64,000 nucleotides of DNA from JAFAHD01 sp963772515 (GTDB taxonomy: Bacteria; Vulcanimicrobiota; Vulcanimicrobiia; Eremiobacterales; Eremiobacteraceae): positions 62,001 to 126,000 of the forward strand of contig CAVYXC010000002.1 of NCBI GenBank assembly GCA_963772515.1. Reading direction: 5' to 3'. Positions 42,090 to 50,138 of the stretch are shown here, one piece after another. The notes beneath the pieces were generated by a model. The model saw nothing but the letters and a program-made list of their open reading frames with translations, searched no databases and had not been told where the DNA came from. The position numbers and the translations under genes are program-made. Position 1 is the stretch's first letter; every line of letters starts with the position of its first letter.

Positions 42090-42626
42090 ATGAGCGACGA
42101 CGGCGCGCTGATCGAGCGGGTGAGCCGTGGCGATGGAGATGCGTTCGCGCAACTCTACGACCGCCACGCCGCATTGGTGTTCGGCATCGCGCGGCGCATA
42201 CTCGGCAACCCGACGCAGGCCGAAGACGTCGCGCAATCCGTCTTCCTCCAAGTATGGTCGCGGCCGGCCTCGTTTCAGGGGGGCAATTTCTCCGCGTGGG
42301 TCGCGACCGTGGCGCGCAATGCGTCGATCGACATCCTGCGCAGCGCCGCCGTGCGCACGCGAGAGCCCGACATGCCGGCCGACCTGCCTTCGAACGTCGA
42401 TCTCGACGACGAAGTGTTCGGGCGCGTGCGCGCGTCAGCGGTCAATGAAGCACTGCGCTCATTGCCGGCAGACCAGCGCGAGGCGATCGAACGGGCGTAT
42501 TTCGAAGGGCTGTCCTACCGCGAGGTCGCCGAGAAGTTAGGCGAGCCGCTCGGTACCATCAAGAGCCGCATCCGGGCCGGGTTGCGCCGGCTGATGGACG
42601 CGCTCGGCGAGGTGCAGACGACGTGA
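42090..42626 (+). CDS. ECF RNA polymerase sigma factor
   Basis: The 178-residue protein has sigma region 2 (YDRHAALVFGIARRIL, AEDVAQSVFLQVW) and region 4 (LPADQREAIERAYFEGLSYREVAE, then LGTIKSRIRAGLRRL). This is the SigK-like ECF layout. The stop overlaps the ATG of an RskA-like anti-sigma gene (TGATG), the standard arrangement for a membrane-held sigma factor. The ATG at 42090 matches the family start; longer frames upstream are not homologous. Likely targets include its own operon and the divergent DUF4331 pair. Confidence 0.88.
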   Translation: MSDDGALIERVSRGDGDAFAQLYDRHAALVFGIARRILGNPTQAEDVAQSVFLQVWSRPASFQGGNFSAWVATVARNASIDILRSAAVRTREPDMPADLPSNVDLDDEVFGRVRASAVNEALRSLPADQREAIERAYFEGLSYREVAEKLGEPLGTIKSRIRAGLRRLMDALGEVQTT

Positions 42627-43339
42627 TGGACGAGCGCGATGAGCAGATGAAGGAACTCGTCGAGCTGTACGCCCTGGGCGGCCTCGAGCCCGAAGAGCGC
42701 GCCTTGGTCGAAGCATATCTAAAGAAGGAAGGCTGCGCAGAGGCGATGGCCCGTGGGCGGTTGGCCGCATACGCGCTGTCGCTCAGCGTGGAACAGCAGC
42801 CTCCGGCCGCGCTGCGCGAACGCGTCTTGTCGGCGGCGGCCGCCTCGAAGCCCTCCGCCGCGAAGCCTTCAGGCGCGACACCCTCACCTGCGAAACCCGC
42901 GACCGTCTCACCGCTTCGTCCGGCGTTTTGGATGCGGCCGGGTTGGCTCGCCGCCGCCGCAGCGGTCGTCGTCGTCGTGTTCGCAGCGACGTGGGCGTTC
43001 GAGTCAGGTCTGTTGGGCGCGCGCAGCTGGGCGGTCGGATGCACGTCAGCCACGCCGTGCGGTGTCAACGGTCGCGTGATCGCAGCGGGCGGCTCGCTCC
43101 GCTTCGAGGCGCATGGCATGCAGCCGCCGCCAGCGGGTAAAGTATATCAGGCGTGGTACATCCGCGCGGGCGCAAAACCCACGCCTGCACCGACGTTCAG
43201 TCCGGATGCGAACGGCGACGCGACGGTCGTCCTTCCGGTCGGCGCGGAAAAAGGCCTGACGGTCGCGGTGACGATCGAGCCGCCGGGTGGCTCGACCGCG
43301 CCGACGACCAAACCCATTTTGGTCGCGTCCATCAACTAG
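42626..43339 (+). CDS. RskA-like membrane anti-sigma factor
   Basis: The 237-residue protein has a short cytoplasmic N-terminal anti-sigma helix region (MKELVELYALGGLEPEERALVEAYL), an Ala/Pro-rich linker, one membrane span (LAAAAAVVVVVFAATWAF) and a periplasmic RskA domain (PAGKVYQAWYIRAGAKP, EPPGGSTAPTTKP). There is no HxxxCxxC zinc motif, which fits RskA rather than the ZAS type. It is coupled to the sigma gene and should hold it inactive until a periplasmic signal triggers release. Confidence 0.85.
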   Translation: MDERDEQMKELVELYALGGLEPEERALVEAYLKKEGCAEAMARGRLAAYALSLSVEQQPPAALRERVLSAAAASKPSAAKPSGATPSPAKPATVSPLRPAFWMRPGWLAAAAAVVVVVFAATWAFESGLLGARSWAVGCTSATPCGVNGRVIAAGGSLRFEAHGMQPPPAGKVYQAWYIRAGAKPTPAPTFSPDANGDATVVLPVGAEKGLTVAVTIEPPGGSTAPTTKPILVASIN

Positions 43340-43387
43340 CGGACCGCGGTCCGGAGGGTAATCGAATGCCGCCCAGCAAGGGGGCGC

Positions 43388-43427
43388 TCCGAAATCGAGC
43401 GCGGGGTTCCGAAATCGAGCGCGGGGC
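43388..43427. repeat. 20-bp tandem duplication upstream of the EgtB-like gene
   Basis: TCCGAAATCGAGCGCGGGGT occurs twice in tandem (43388-43407 and 43408-43427; the last base differs). It ends about 20 bp before the start of the EgtB-like gene. It may be a slipped-strand duplication or a pair of regulator sites. Confidence 0.7.
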
Positions 43428-43447
43428 GGGATTGGAGACCACACATC

Positions 43448-44719
43448 ATGGCGATCACGTTGGCAAGAACGGGCCGGTCGAATTTCGCGGACTGGTATAA
43501 GGAGAACAGGCGCCGATCGGCGTCGCTGTTCGACATGGTCTCAGCAGACGCGTACGCCAGCCGCCCGATCCCGCTGCGCCATCCGGTCAGATTCTACGAA
43601 GGCCACATCCCGGCGTTCAGCTTCATCACCCTCGCCAAGGATGCCGTCGGCGAGCCGTCCATCGACGATCGGATGGAGGCGCTCTTCTATCGCGGCATCG
43701 ATCCGTCGACCGCGGACGCCGCCGAAAAAAGCGCGCCGCAGCAGTGGCCGGATCGGGCCACCGTGCAGGCCCTTGCGAGGACTTGGGATGCGGCGGTATT
43801 GCAGATTTTGGCGAAGGCGGATGCGGACCCCGCGGTCGTCACGCCGCGCGTCAAAGAGGCGATGTACACGATCCTCGAGCACGAGCCGATGCATCACGAG
43901 ACGCTGTTGTACATGCTCCATCGCGTGCCGCTGGCAGAGAAACGGCGGCCCGCCGACGTCTTGGCGCCGTCGCCGGGTGGCTCCGTGCCGGCGCAGGTGC
44001 GCCTGCGCGTTCCTGCGGGACGTGCGACGCTGGGCGCGCTCCCGGAAAACGTCGAGTTCGGCTGGGATAACGAGTTCCGCGAGACCGTCGTCGACGTGCC
44101 GGCGTTCGAGATCGACAAGCACAGCGTGGCCAACGCTGACTATCTCGAGTTCGTGGAACAAGGCGGCGGTGAGATCCCGCCGTTCTGGGTCAAGCGCGAT
44201 GGGACGTGGTTGCAGACCACGATGTTCTCGGAGGTGCCGCTTCCGCCCGCATGGCCCGTGTACGTCGCACAAGAGCAGGCAAGCGCGTACGCGCGCTGGC
44301 GCGGCGCGCGACTCATGACCGAAGCCGAGTTCCACCGTGCGGCGTACGGCACTCCCGAAGGCGTGGAACGCAGCCAGCCATGGGGTGACGACGCACCGAG
44401 TTCGCGCTTTGGCAACTTCGGTTTCGATCATTGGGACCCGGTCGCGGGCGGCTCGTACCCGGCGGGCGCGAGCGCATGGGGCGTCGAGGACTTGGTCGGA
44501 AATGGCTGGGAGTGGACCTCGACGGTGTTCGCTCCGCTGCCCGGTTTTGAGCCGATGGTCTCGTATCCGGGCTACTCTGCGGACTTCTTTGACGGCGAAC
44601 ACTACGTGATGAAGGGCGCGTCGCCGGTCACAGCGCGCGACCTTATCCGGCGCAGCCTGCGGAATTGGTTCCGGCCGAACTACCCGTATGTCTACGCGAA
44701 GTTCCGCCTAGCCTACTAG
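43448..44719 (+). CDS. EgtB-like sulfoxide synthase family enzyme (DinB-like plus FGE-sulfatase domains)
   Basis: The 423-residue protein has an N-terminal DinB-type helical domain with HPVRFYEGHIPAF and HEPMHHETL; the latter gives the H-x3-H-x-E pattern used to bind non-haem iron in EgtB. A C-terminal FGE-sulfatase domain follows (LMTEAEFHRAAYGTPEG, GVEDLVGNGWEWTS). EgtB uses O2 to join a sulphur donor to hercynine. No EgtD-type histidine methyltransferase gene is in the window, so the substrate is not certain and OvoA-like or other roles are possible. The start ATG lies just after the tandem repeat. Confidence 0.8.
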   Translation: MAITLARTGRSNFADWYKENRRRSASLFDMVSADAYASRPIPLRHPVRFYEGHIPAFSFITLAKDAVGEPSIDDRMEALFYRGIDPSTADAAEKSAPQQWPDRATVQALARTWDAAVLQILAKADADPAVVTPRVKEAMYTILEHEPMHHETLLYMLHRVPLAEKRRPADVLAPSPGGSVPAQVRLRVPAGRATLGALPENVEFGWDNEFRETVVDVPAFEIDKHSVANADYLEFVEQGGGEIPPFWVKRDGTWLQTTMFSEVPLPPAWPVYVAQEQASAYARWRGARLMTEAEFHRAAYGTPEGVERSQPWGDDAPSSRFGNFGFDHWDPVAGGSYPAGASAWGVEDLVGNGWEWTSTVFAPLPGFEPMVSYPGYSADFFDGEHYVMKGASPVTARDLIRRSLRNWFRPNYPYVYAKFRLAY

Positions 44720-44826
44720 CCGGTCCCGCTGCCGTTGTGACACGCGACGCGTGCCCGCGCGCTGTGACGCGCGTCTATTCCTTGCGCCGCGCGAGGGCCG
44801 ATACAATAGCCATGGGGGTTACGCAC

Positions 44827-45111
44827 ATGAACGACACATGGCCGTACGAAAGCGCGAGAGCCGACCTGATCGCCGAGGTCCGCAAGCACAAGGCAAGCCC
44901 GGCGGTGCTGCAGTTCGCCATCGATGCATGCAGACGGCATCTGACTGAGAATACGATAAATCGCGCGGCAGAACGCGGTGACGATCCCAACTGGGTGATG
45001 AATAAAGCGATCGTCGAGACCATTTTAGAGCTCGAGAACGAATTCGATTCGCAGCACGACGGCGCGTTGCGCCAGGCGCTCAAGATCATCAGGGACATCC
45101 GCGGGAAGTAG
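44827..45111 (+). CDS. Small helical protein of unknown function
   Basis: The 94-residue protein is mostly charged and helix-forming (ARADLIAEVRKHKASPAV, AIVETILELENEFD), with no signal or membrane span. The ATG follows GGGGGTT at suitable spacing, and a TACAAT -10-like word lies at 44802-44807. No family is recognised. It is convergent with the ketoacyl synthase gene, 5 bp apart. Confidence 0.6.
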   Translation: MNDTWPYESARADLIAEVRKHKASPAVLQFAIDACRRHLTENTINRAAERGDDPNWVMNKAIVETILELENEFDSQHDGALRQALKIIRDIRGK

Positions 45112-45116
45112 CGGCG

Positions 45117-46349
45117 TCAGGCCGCCTTGAAGACCAGCGCCGCGTTGAGTCCGCCGAACCCGAAGCTGTTCGAGAGCACCACTTTTTGACGCAGCGGCGT
45201 CGGCACGGCCGGCGAATAGCGTAGATCGCACCCGTCCGCTGGCGTTTCCAGATTGACGGTCGGCACAACGACGCCCTCGCGCAATCCGAGCGCACACAGC
45301 GCTGCTTCGACCGAACCGGTCGCCCCGAGCGCGTGACCCATCATGCCCTTGATGCCCGACACGAAGACGCGGTCGGCCGCGGCGCCGAACACATCGCGGA
45401 TGGCGCGGCTTTCCGTGGGATCGTTCAGCGGCGTGGACGAGCCATGCGCGTTGATGTGGTCGACCTCGGCGGGCTGCACCGATGCATCCGCCATCGCCAG
45501 CTGCATGGCGCGTTTGGCCTCGCGCCCGTCCTCGCGCGGCGCCGCCATGTGCTGCCCGTCATTGGTCAACGCATAGCCGCACAGTTCGGCATACGGCGTC
45601 GCAGCGCGCGCGACGACGTCTTCTTCGCGTTCGAGCAGCATGAGGCACGCCGCTTCCGCCATCACGAAACCGTCGCGCTGCGCGTCGAACGGCCGGCTGG
45701 CGCTTGACGGATCGCCGTTGCGCTGCGACATCGACTTGATCACGTCGAACGCGCCGAAGATCAACGGGGTCAGCGGGATCTCGACGCCGCCGGCCAGCGC
45801 CCGGCGGACGTAGCCCGAGCGCACCGCGCGAAACGCGTCGCCGAGCGCGACCGCGCCCGCCGCGCACGAGTTGGAATTCGAGACCGTCGGCCCGTGGATG
45901 CCGAAGTGGATCGCAATGTTGCAGCACGCAGCCGCTGGGAACACCGACAGCGCAAGCATCGGATGAATCGCCTTGATGCCGCGTTCGATGAAGTTGCGGT
46001 TTTGCGCTTCGCCGTACGCGGCGCCGCCGAGCGCGCTGCCCACCCACACGCCGAAATCGCTTTCGTCGCCGCTCGTCGCGAGTTGCGCGTCTTCAAACGC
46101 CAGCCTGGCTGCCGCCAATGAGAACTGCGCGAAGCGCTCGGAGCGCTGGAGGGCGCGGCGCTCGAGAAACGCGGCCGGATCGAAATCATCCACCTGGCCC
46201 GCGACTTTGGAGCGAAACGGCGCCGGATCGAAACGATCGAGGCTGCGCACGCCGCGCTTGGCGCCGAGCGCGCCGCGCCACAGCCCTTCGCGGCCGATGC
46301 CGATCGGCGTGATGGCGCCGATGCCGGTGATGTAGACCCTGTGATTCAC
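45117..46349 (-). CDS. Beta-ketoacyl-ACP synthase, FabF type
   Basis: The 410-residue condensing enzyme begins VYITGIGAITPIGIG. It has the KAS triad: nucleophilic cysteine in SNSCAAGAVALGDA, histidine in NAHGSSTPLND and histidine in MMGHALGATGSV, ending with SNSFGFGGLNAALVF. It elongates acyl-ACP by two carbons in the cytoplasm. No fab genes or ACP adjoin; instead it starts in a GTGA overlap with an SRPBCC cyclase gene and an FAD reductase lies further upstream. This suggests a specialised rather than housekeeping role. Confidence 0.9.
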   Translation of the reverse strand: MNHRVYITGIGAITPIGIGREGLWRGALGAKRGVRSLDRFDPAPFRSKVAGQVDDFDPAAFLERRALQRSERFAQFSLAAARLAFEDAQLATSGDESDFGVWVGSALGGAAYGEAQNRNFIERGIKAIHPMLALSVFPAAACCNIAIHFGIHGPTVSNSNSCAAGAVALGDAFRAVRSGYVRRALAGGVEIPLTPLIFGAFDVIKSMSQRNGDPSSASRPFDAQRDGFVMAEAACLMLLEREEDVVARAATPYAELCGYALTNDGQHMAAPREDGREAKRAMQLAMADASVQPAEVDHINAHGSSTPLNDPTESRAIRDVFGAAADRVFVSGIKGMMGHALGATGSVEAALCALGLREGVVVPTVNLETPADGCDLRYSPAVPTPLRQKVVLSNSFGFGGLNAALVFKAA

Positions 46350-46795
46350 GTCGTCGCCTCTGCTAGTTCTTTCATGCGCGCGAGCGTTTGGCCCGCGATG
46401 CTTTGGATGAAGAAATCTCCGATGATGCGCCTGCCGATCCATGGGCCGACCACCGGAATGCGTCCGAAATCGAGGTCGTGGATGATGCTGACGCGCGTGC
46501 CGCCCGGGATCGGCGCGAAGGTCCACGCAACCTCCATTCCAGCAGTCCAGCCTGAAAGGTGCGTGAATTCGATGCGCGGTGTGCTTGGATCGAGGCGCTG
46601 CGCGGTCTCCCAGCGGACCGGGATCCAGCCGCGACGCGCCGCCATGACCGCGACCCGTTCGCGCGGCGTCTCGCGCGTAACGGTGACGTAGCGGTAATGC
46701 GGCAGCAAGGTGGGCCAGCGCCCGATGTCTTGCGCCAGCTCGTAGATGCGCTGCGGCGGTGCGGCGATGTCGATGCTGCGCTGGGCGTGCATCAT
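46346..46795 (-). CDS. SRPBCC/polyketide cyclase-like protein
   Basis: The 149-residue protein fits the START-like SRPBCC fold of polyketide cyclases and coenzyme Q-binding proteins. Key stretches are SIDIAAPPQRIYELAQDIGRW, then LPHYRYVTVTRETP, a beta-rich centre with EFTHLSGWTAGMEVAWTF, and a long C-terminal helix. Its start overlaps the FAD reductase stop and its end overlaps the ketoacyl synthase start, so all three are translationally coupled. This argues for a shared pathway on a polyketide or fatty-acyl chain. Confidence 0.8.
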   Translation of the reverse strand: MMHAQRSIDIAAPPQRIYELAQDIGRWPTLLPHYRYVTVTRETPRERVAVMAARRGWIPVRWETAQRLDPSTPRIEFTHLSGWTAGMEVAWTFAPIPGGTRVSIIHDLDFGRIPVVGPWIGRRIIGDFFIQSIAGQTLARMKELAEATT

Positions 46796-47952
46796 GCGAT
46801 CAGATCCCATACCAGGGCCAGCCTGCGGCTGTCCGGCGCCGATCCAGCGACCGCTTCGAGCAGCTTATCCGCCAGCTCCGGCTTGCGCGCGAGCTTGCGC
46901 GCGGCGCGACCGCGCAGCCAGCGCACTCGCAGCAGTGAGTCGACGGCGCGCGCGATGAGGCGGGTGCGGTTCACGCCGGCCGCACGCGCGGCGACGTAGC
47001 GACGCGCCGCAATCGGCCATGCTTCTCCCGCCGCGATTGCCGCCGCTGCGTCCGCGGCCGCTTCGGACAACCCGAGCGCGAGCGCGATGCCTTGGCCCAA
47101 GAATGGATCGAAGAGTTCGGCCGCATCGCCGGTGAGCACGATGCGCCGCCCGACCGTAGTGCGTGCGCGGTACGCGAGCGGTCCGACCGCGACCCGGCGT
47201 TGCAGCGCATCAAGCCGTAGACCACAGCGTCCGTCGCTCAGCCGTCGCGCCGCTGCGTCGGCTTGTTCGTCCACCAGCGGGTTGGGCAAGACCAGCATGA
47301 CGTTCGTCAATCCGCCGCCTAACGGATTGCGCGCGTAGTAGCCGTCGGGCCCGACATACATCTCGACTTCGTCGCCATCGGACGGCGTCTCCAGGTGCCC
47401 GCCCACCGCCCAGCGCCCGCCGCGACGCTGCCGCCCCGCCATGTCCGCTCGCTGCGCGACGGCCGACCACGCGCCATCGGCCCCGAGAACCGCGCGCGCG
47501 GCGATATTGCACATGACGCCGGCGCCATCGCGATAGGTCACGGTGATTCCGTCGTCGGCCTCCGCGGCTGCCTGATACGTTCCGAGCACGAGGCGCGCGC
47601 CGGCCTTCATGGCCTCGCCCGCGAGCAGCGCATCGAACTCCGAGCGGGCTAATGCAAGACCGCCGCGACCGGGGAGGCGCATGACGACCGGGGCGATGCC
47701 GAAACCCGCGATGCGCAGCGTCGCGAGCGCGTGGGCGCGCGCGCGCACGGTTTCCAGCAGGCCCAGCGCTGCAAGCGAATCGAGCGTCGCGGGACTGAGG
47801 TACTCGCCGCACACCTTAGTGCGCGGCATGCGGGAGCGTTCGAGCACGATCGTGTCTGCGCCGCGGCGCGCCAGCCGTAGCGCGGCGCTCGCGCCGGCCG
47901 GGCCTGCGCCGACGACCACGACGTCGCATCGCAGTTGCGCAGGCGGCGTCAT
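46792..47952 (-). CDS. FAD-dependent oxidoreductase, geranylgeranyl-reductase family
   Basis: The 386-residue flavoprotein has the N-terminal FAD motif DVVVVGAGPAGASAALRLA, then KVCGEYLSPATLDSL, the GD loop IVLTGDAAELFDPFLGQGIALAL and a C-terminal helical region. It matches the geranylgeranyl reductase/halogenase-like branch of group A flavoproteins, which reduce isoprenoid double bonds or oxidise polyketides. It is coupled to the SRPBCC cyclase gene. The substrate is not known. The ATG at 47952 fits the family start. Confidence 0.85.
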   Translation of the reverse strand: MTPPAQLRCDVVVVGAGPAGASAALRLARRGADTIVLERSRMPRTKVCGEYLSPATLDSLAALGLLETVRARAHALATLRIAGFGIAPVVMRLPGRGGLALARSEFDALLAGEAMKAGARLVLGTYQAAAEADDGITVTYRDGAGVMCNIAARAVLGADGAWSAVAQRADMAGRQRRGGRWAVGGHLETPSDGDEVEMYVGPDGYYARNPLGGGLTNVMLVLPNPLVDEQADAAARRLSDGRCGLRLDALQRRVAVGPLAYRARTTVGRRIVLTGDAAELFDPFLGQGIALALGLSEAAADAAAAIAAGEAWPIAARRYVAARAAGVNRTRLIARAVDSLLRVRWLRGRAARKLARKPELADKLLEAVAGSAPDSRRLALVWDLIA

Positions 47953-47960
47953 GTGCGCCC

Positions 47961-48503
47961 CTAACTCGCTGCTCGTCGTGCCTCGTTTCGCGGCGTTCGC
48001 GATGGCAGCCCGAGCGCGATGTAGCCCGCCCCCCAGAAGACAAGCGCGAGCAGCATCGCACCGCCGGCCGTCGCTCCGAGCACGGCGCTGGTGACCGAGC
48101 CGACTGTGTGGATCTGGTACGGATTCCATTCGGTGCCATCGCCCGTCGACGTGTCGATGACGGCTATGACCCGGTAGCCGCGCAGATCGGGAAGCGTCGG
48201 CGAGACGCGCACAGATGAGCCATGAGGATGCGCCGTGGTCGCCGGCTCGCCGAACGCATATGGCGGCAAGCCGTTCCCGTTGGCGAGGAAAGGTTGCGCG
48301 AGATAGTAGCCGCTCACCAGCGCGTAGCCGCGATGCGGCGCGTTCGCGCCGGCGATGGATTCGATCGAGCGCGGCCACGGCGCCAGTCCAGCCAGCCCGA
48401 GCGCGGCATAGACCGCTATCACGAGCGCGGCGATGACGACAGCCGAGGTGAAGCGCCGTGCGAGCGGCGCCGCCTGCTGCGCCGGAGGCCGCGCGTTAGC
48501 CAA
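47961..48503 (-). CDS. Two-span membrane protein of unknown function
   Basis: The 180-residue protein has one span near the N-terminus (TSAVVIAALVIAVYAALGLAG) and one near the C-terminus (GGAMLLALVFWGAGYIALGL). A non-membrane segment of about 90 residues lies between them and contains GYRVIAVIDTSTGDGTEWNPYQ. No family is recognised. The start overlaps the P5C dehydrogenase stop and it is 8 bp before the FAD reductase gene, placing it inside the operon. Confidence 0.65.
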   Translation of the reverse strand: MANARPPAQQAAPLARRFTSAVVIAALVIAVYAALGLAGLAPWPRSIESIAGANAPHRGYALVSGYYLAQPFLANGNGLPPYAFGEPATTAHPHGSSVRVSPTLPDLRGYRVIAVIDTSTGDGTEWNPYQIHTVGSVTSAVLGATAGGAMLLALVFWGAGYIALGLPSRTPRNEARRAAS

Positions 48504-50064
48504 CTTTTTCGCTCACGCTCTTCGCTTGCAGGAAGAGCAGCAAATAGTCCGGACCGCCGGCTTTGGAGTCCGTGCCCGACATGTTGAAGCCGCCGAACGG
48601 GTGCGCGCCGACCATCGCACCGGTGCACTTGCGGTTGAAATAGAGATTACCGACATGAAACTCGTCGCGCGCGCGCTCGAGTTTCGCGGGGTCCTTCGAA
48701 AAGACCGCGCCGGTGAGCCCGAACTCCGTGTTGTTCGCGATGCGCAACGCGTCGTCGTAGTCTTTGGCCTTGATGACCGCGAGCACCGGGCCGAATATCT
48801 CCTCCTGCGCGATCTTGGCGTCGGGTTTGACGTCGGCGATGACGGTGGGCGTCACGTAGTAACCGTCGCTGGCTGGGCGCGATCCCCCCGTCACCAGCCG
48901 GCCCTCTTTCTTGCCTTCCTCTATATACGTTTCGATCTTCTTGCGCGAGCCTTCGTTGACGACCGGGCCCATGTAGTTCGCCGGGTCGGCGGGATCGCCA
49001 ATCGCGATCGAGCCGACGCGCTGCGCCAGGCGTTTGACGAACTCGTCGTATATGGGCGCTTCGACGATCGCGCGCGAGCATGCCGAACATTTCTGGCCCT
49101 GGAAGCCGAAGGCCGAGACAGCGACGCCCTCGACCGCCGCGTCCAGATCCGCATCGGCGGCTACCACGATCGAGTCCTTGCCGCCCATCTCGGCGACCAC
49201 GCGCTTGATCCAGATCTGACCCGGATGCGGCATGGCTGCGAGCTGGTTCACGCGCAGCCCGACCTCTTTGCTGCCGGTGAACGAGATGAAGCGCACGCGC
49301 GGGTGCTCGACGAGCAGATCGCCGATCTCCGAGCCCGACCCGGTGAGCAGGTTGACGACGCCCGGCGGCATGCCGGCCTGCTCCAACAGCTCGACGAACT
49401 TGTACGCGATGACGGGTGAATCGCTCGACGGCTTGAGCACGACGGTGTTGCCGGTGACGACGGCTGCGGACGTCATGCCGGCCATGATCGCAAAGGCGAA
49501 ATTCCATGGCGGAATCACGACGCCGACCCCCAGGGGGATGTACAGCATCGCGTTTTTCTCGCCGGGTATCGGCGTCACGGGATGCGGCCCCGCAAGGCGC
49601 AGCATCTCGCGCGCGTAGTACTCGAGAAAGTCGATGCCTTCGGCGACGTCGCCGTCAGCCTCGCCCCAGCTCTTGCCCACCTCTGTCACAAGCAACGCAT
49701 CGAACTCGAAGCGCCTGCGGCGCACTTGGTCTGCCGCTTTGAAGAGCAGTTCAGCGCGTTCTTGCGCCGAGGTCTTCGACCAGACCAAGAAGGCCTGTTC
49801 TGCGGCTGCGACTGCCTCGCGGGCCTGCGCTTGCGTCGCCTTCTGGAGCTTACCGACGATTTCGCCGGGCTTGGCGGGGTTACGCGAGTCGAACGTGCCC
49901 GATCCACGCACTCGTTGGCCATTGATGATCAGATCGTAGGTCGTGCCGAAGCTGTCGCGCACCGACGCGAGCGCCGCCTCCATCTTCTGGCGGTTCGCCG
50001 GATCTTTGAAATCGAACAATGGTTCGTTCTTAAATTCCGAGACGCGCTCAGCGACAGTTGCCAT
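48496..50064 (-). CDS. 1-pyrroline-5-carboxylate dehydrogenase (L-glutamate gamma-semialdehyde dehydrogenase)
   Basis: The 522-residue aldehyde dehydrogenase has the RocA/PutA features. The catalytic cysteine lies in FGFQGQKCSACSRAI and the general base in RVVAEMGGKDSIVV. The substrate region ends NLYFNRKCTGAMVGAHPFGGFNMSGTDSKAGG, as in P5C dehydrogenases. It oxidises glutamate semialdehyde to glutamate in proline catabolism. The ATG follows GGAGA. A MocR-type regulator gene ends 74 bp upstream; four more genes follow with overlaps or short gaps. Confidence 0.9.
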   Translation of the reverse strand: MATVAERVSEFKNEPLFDFKDPANRQKMEAALASVRDSFGTTYDLIINGQRVRGSGTFDSRNPAKPGEIVGKLQKATQAQAREAVAAAEQAFLVWSKTSAQERAELLFKAADQVRRRRFEFDALLVTEVGKSWGEADGDVAEGIDFLEYYAREMLRLAGPHPVTPIPGEKNAMLYIPLGVGVVIPPWNFAFAIMAGMTSAAVVTGNTVVLKPSSDSPVIAYKFVELLEQAGMPPGVVNLLTGSGSEIGDLLVEHPRVRFISFTGSKEVGLRVNQLAAMPHPGQIWIKRVVAEMGGKDSIVVAADADLDAAVEGVAVSAFGFQGQKCSACSRAIVEAPIYDEFVKRLAQRVGSIAIGDPADPANYMGPVVNEGSRKKIETYIEEGKKEGRLVTGGSRPASDGYYVTPTVIADVKPDAKIAQEEIFGPVLAVIKAKDYDDALRIANNTEFGLTGAVFSKDPAKLERARDEFHVGNLYFNRKCTGAMVGAHPFGGFNMSGTDSKAGGPDYLLLFLQAKSVSEKVG

Positions 50065-50138
50065 CGATATTCTCCGTCAACGTTGGACCCGAGCGCCGCT
50101 CGGGGAGGCGTTGGCTTCGTGAGTCCGCCCGTGCGCCC

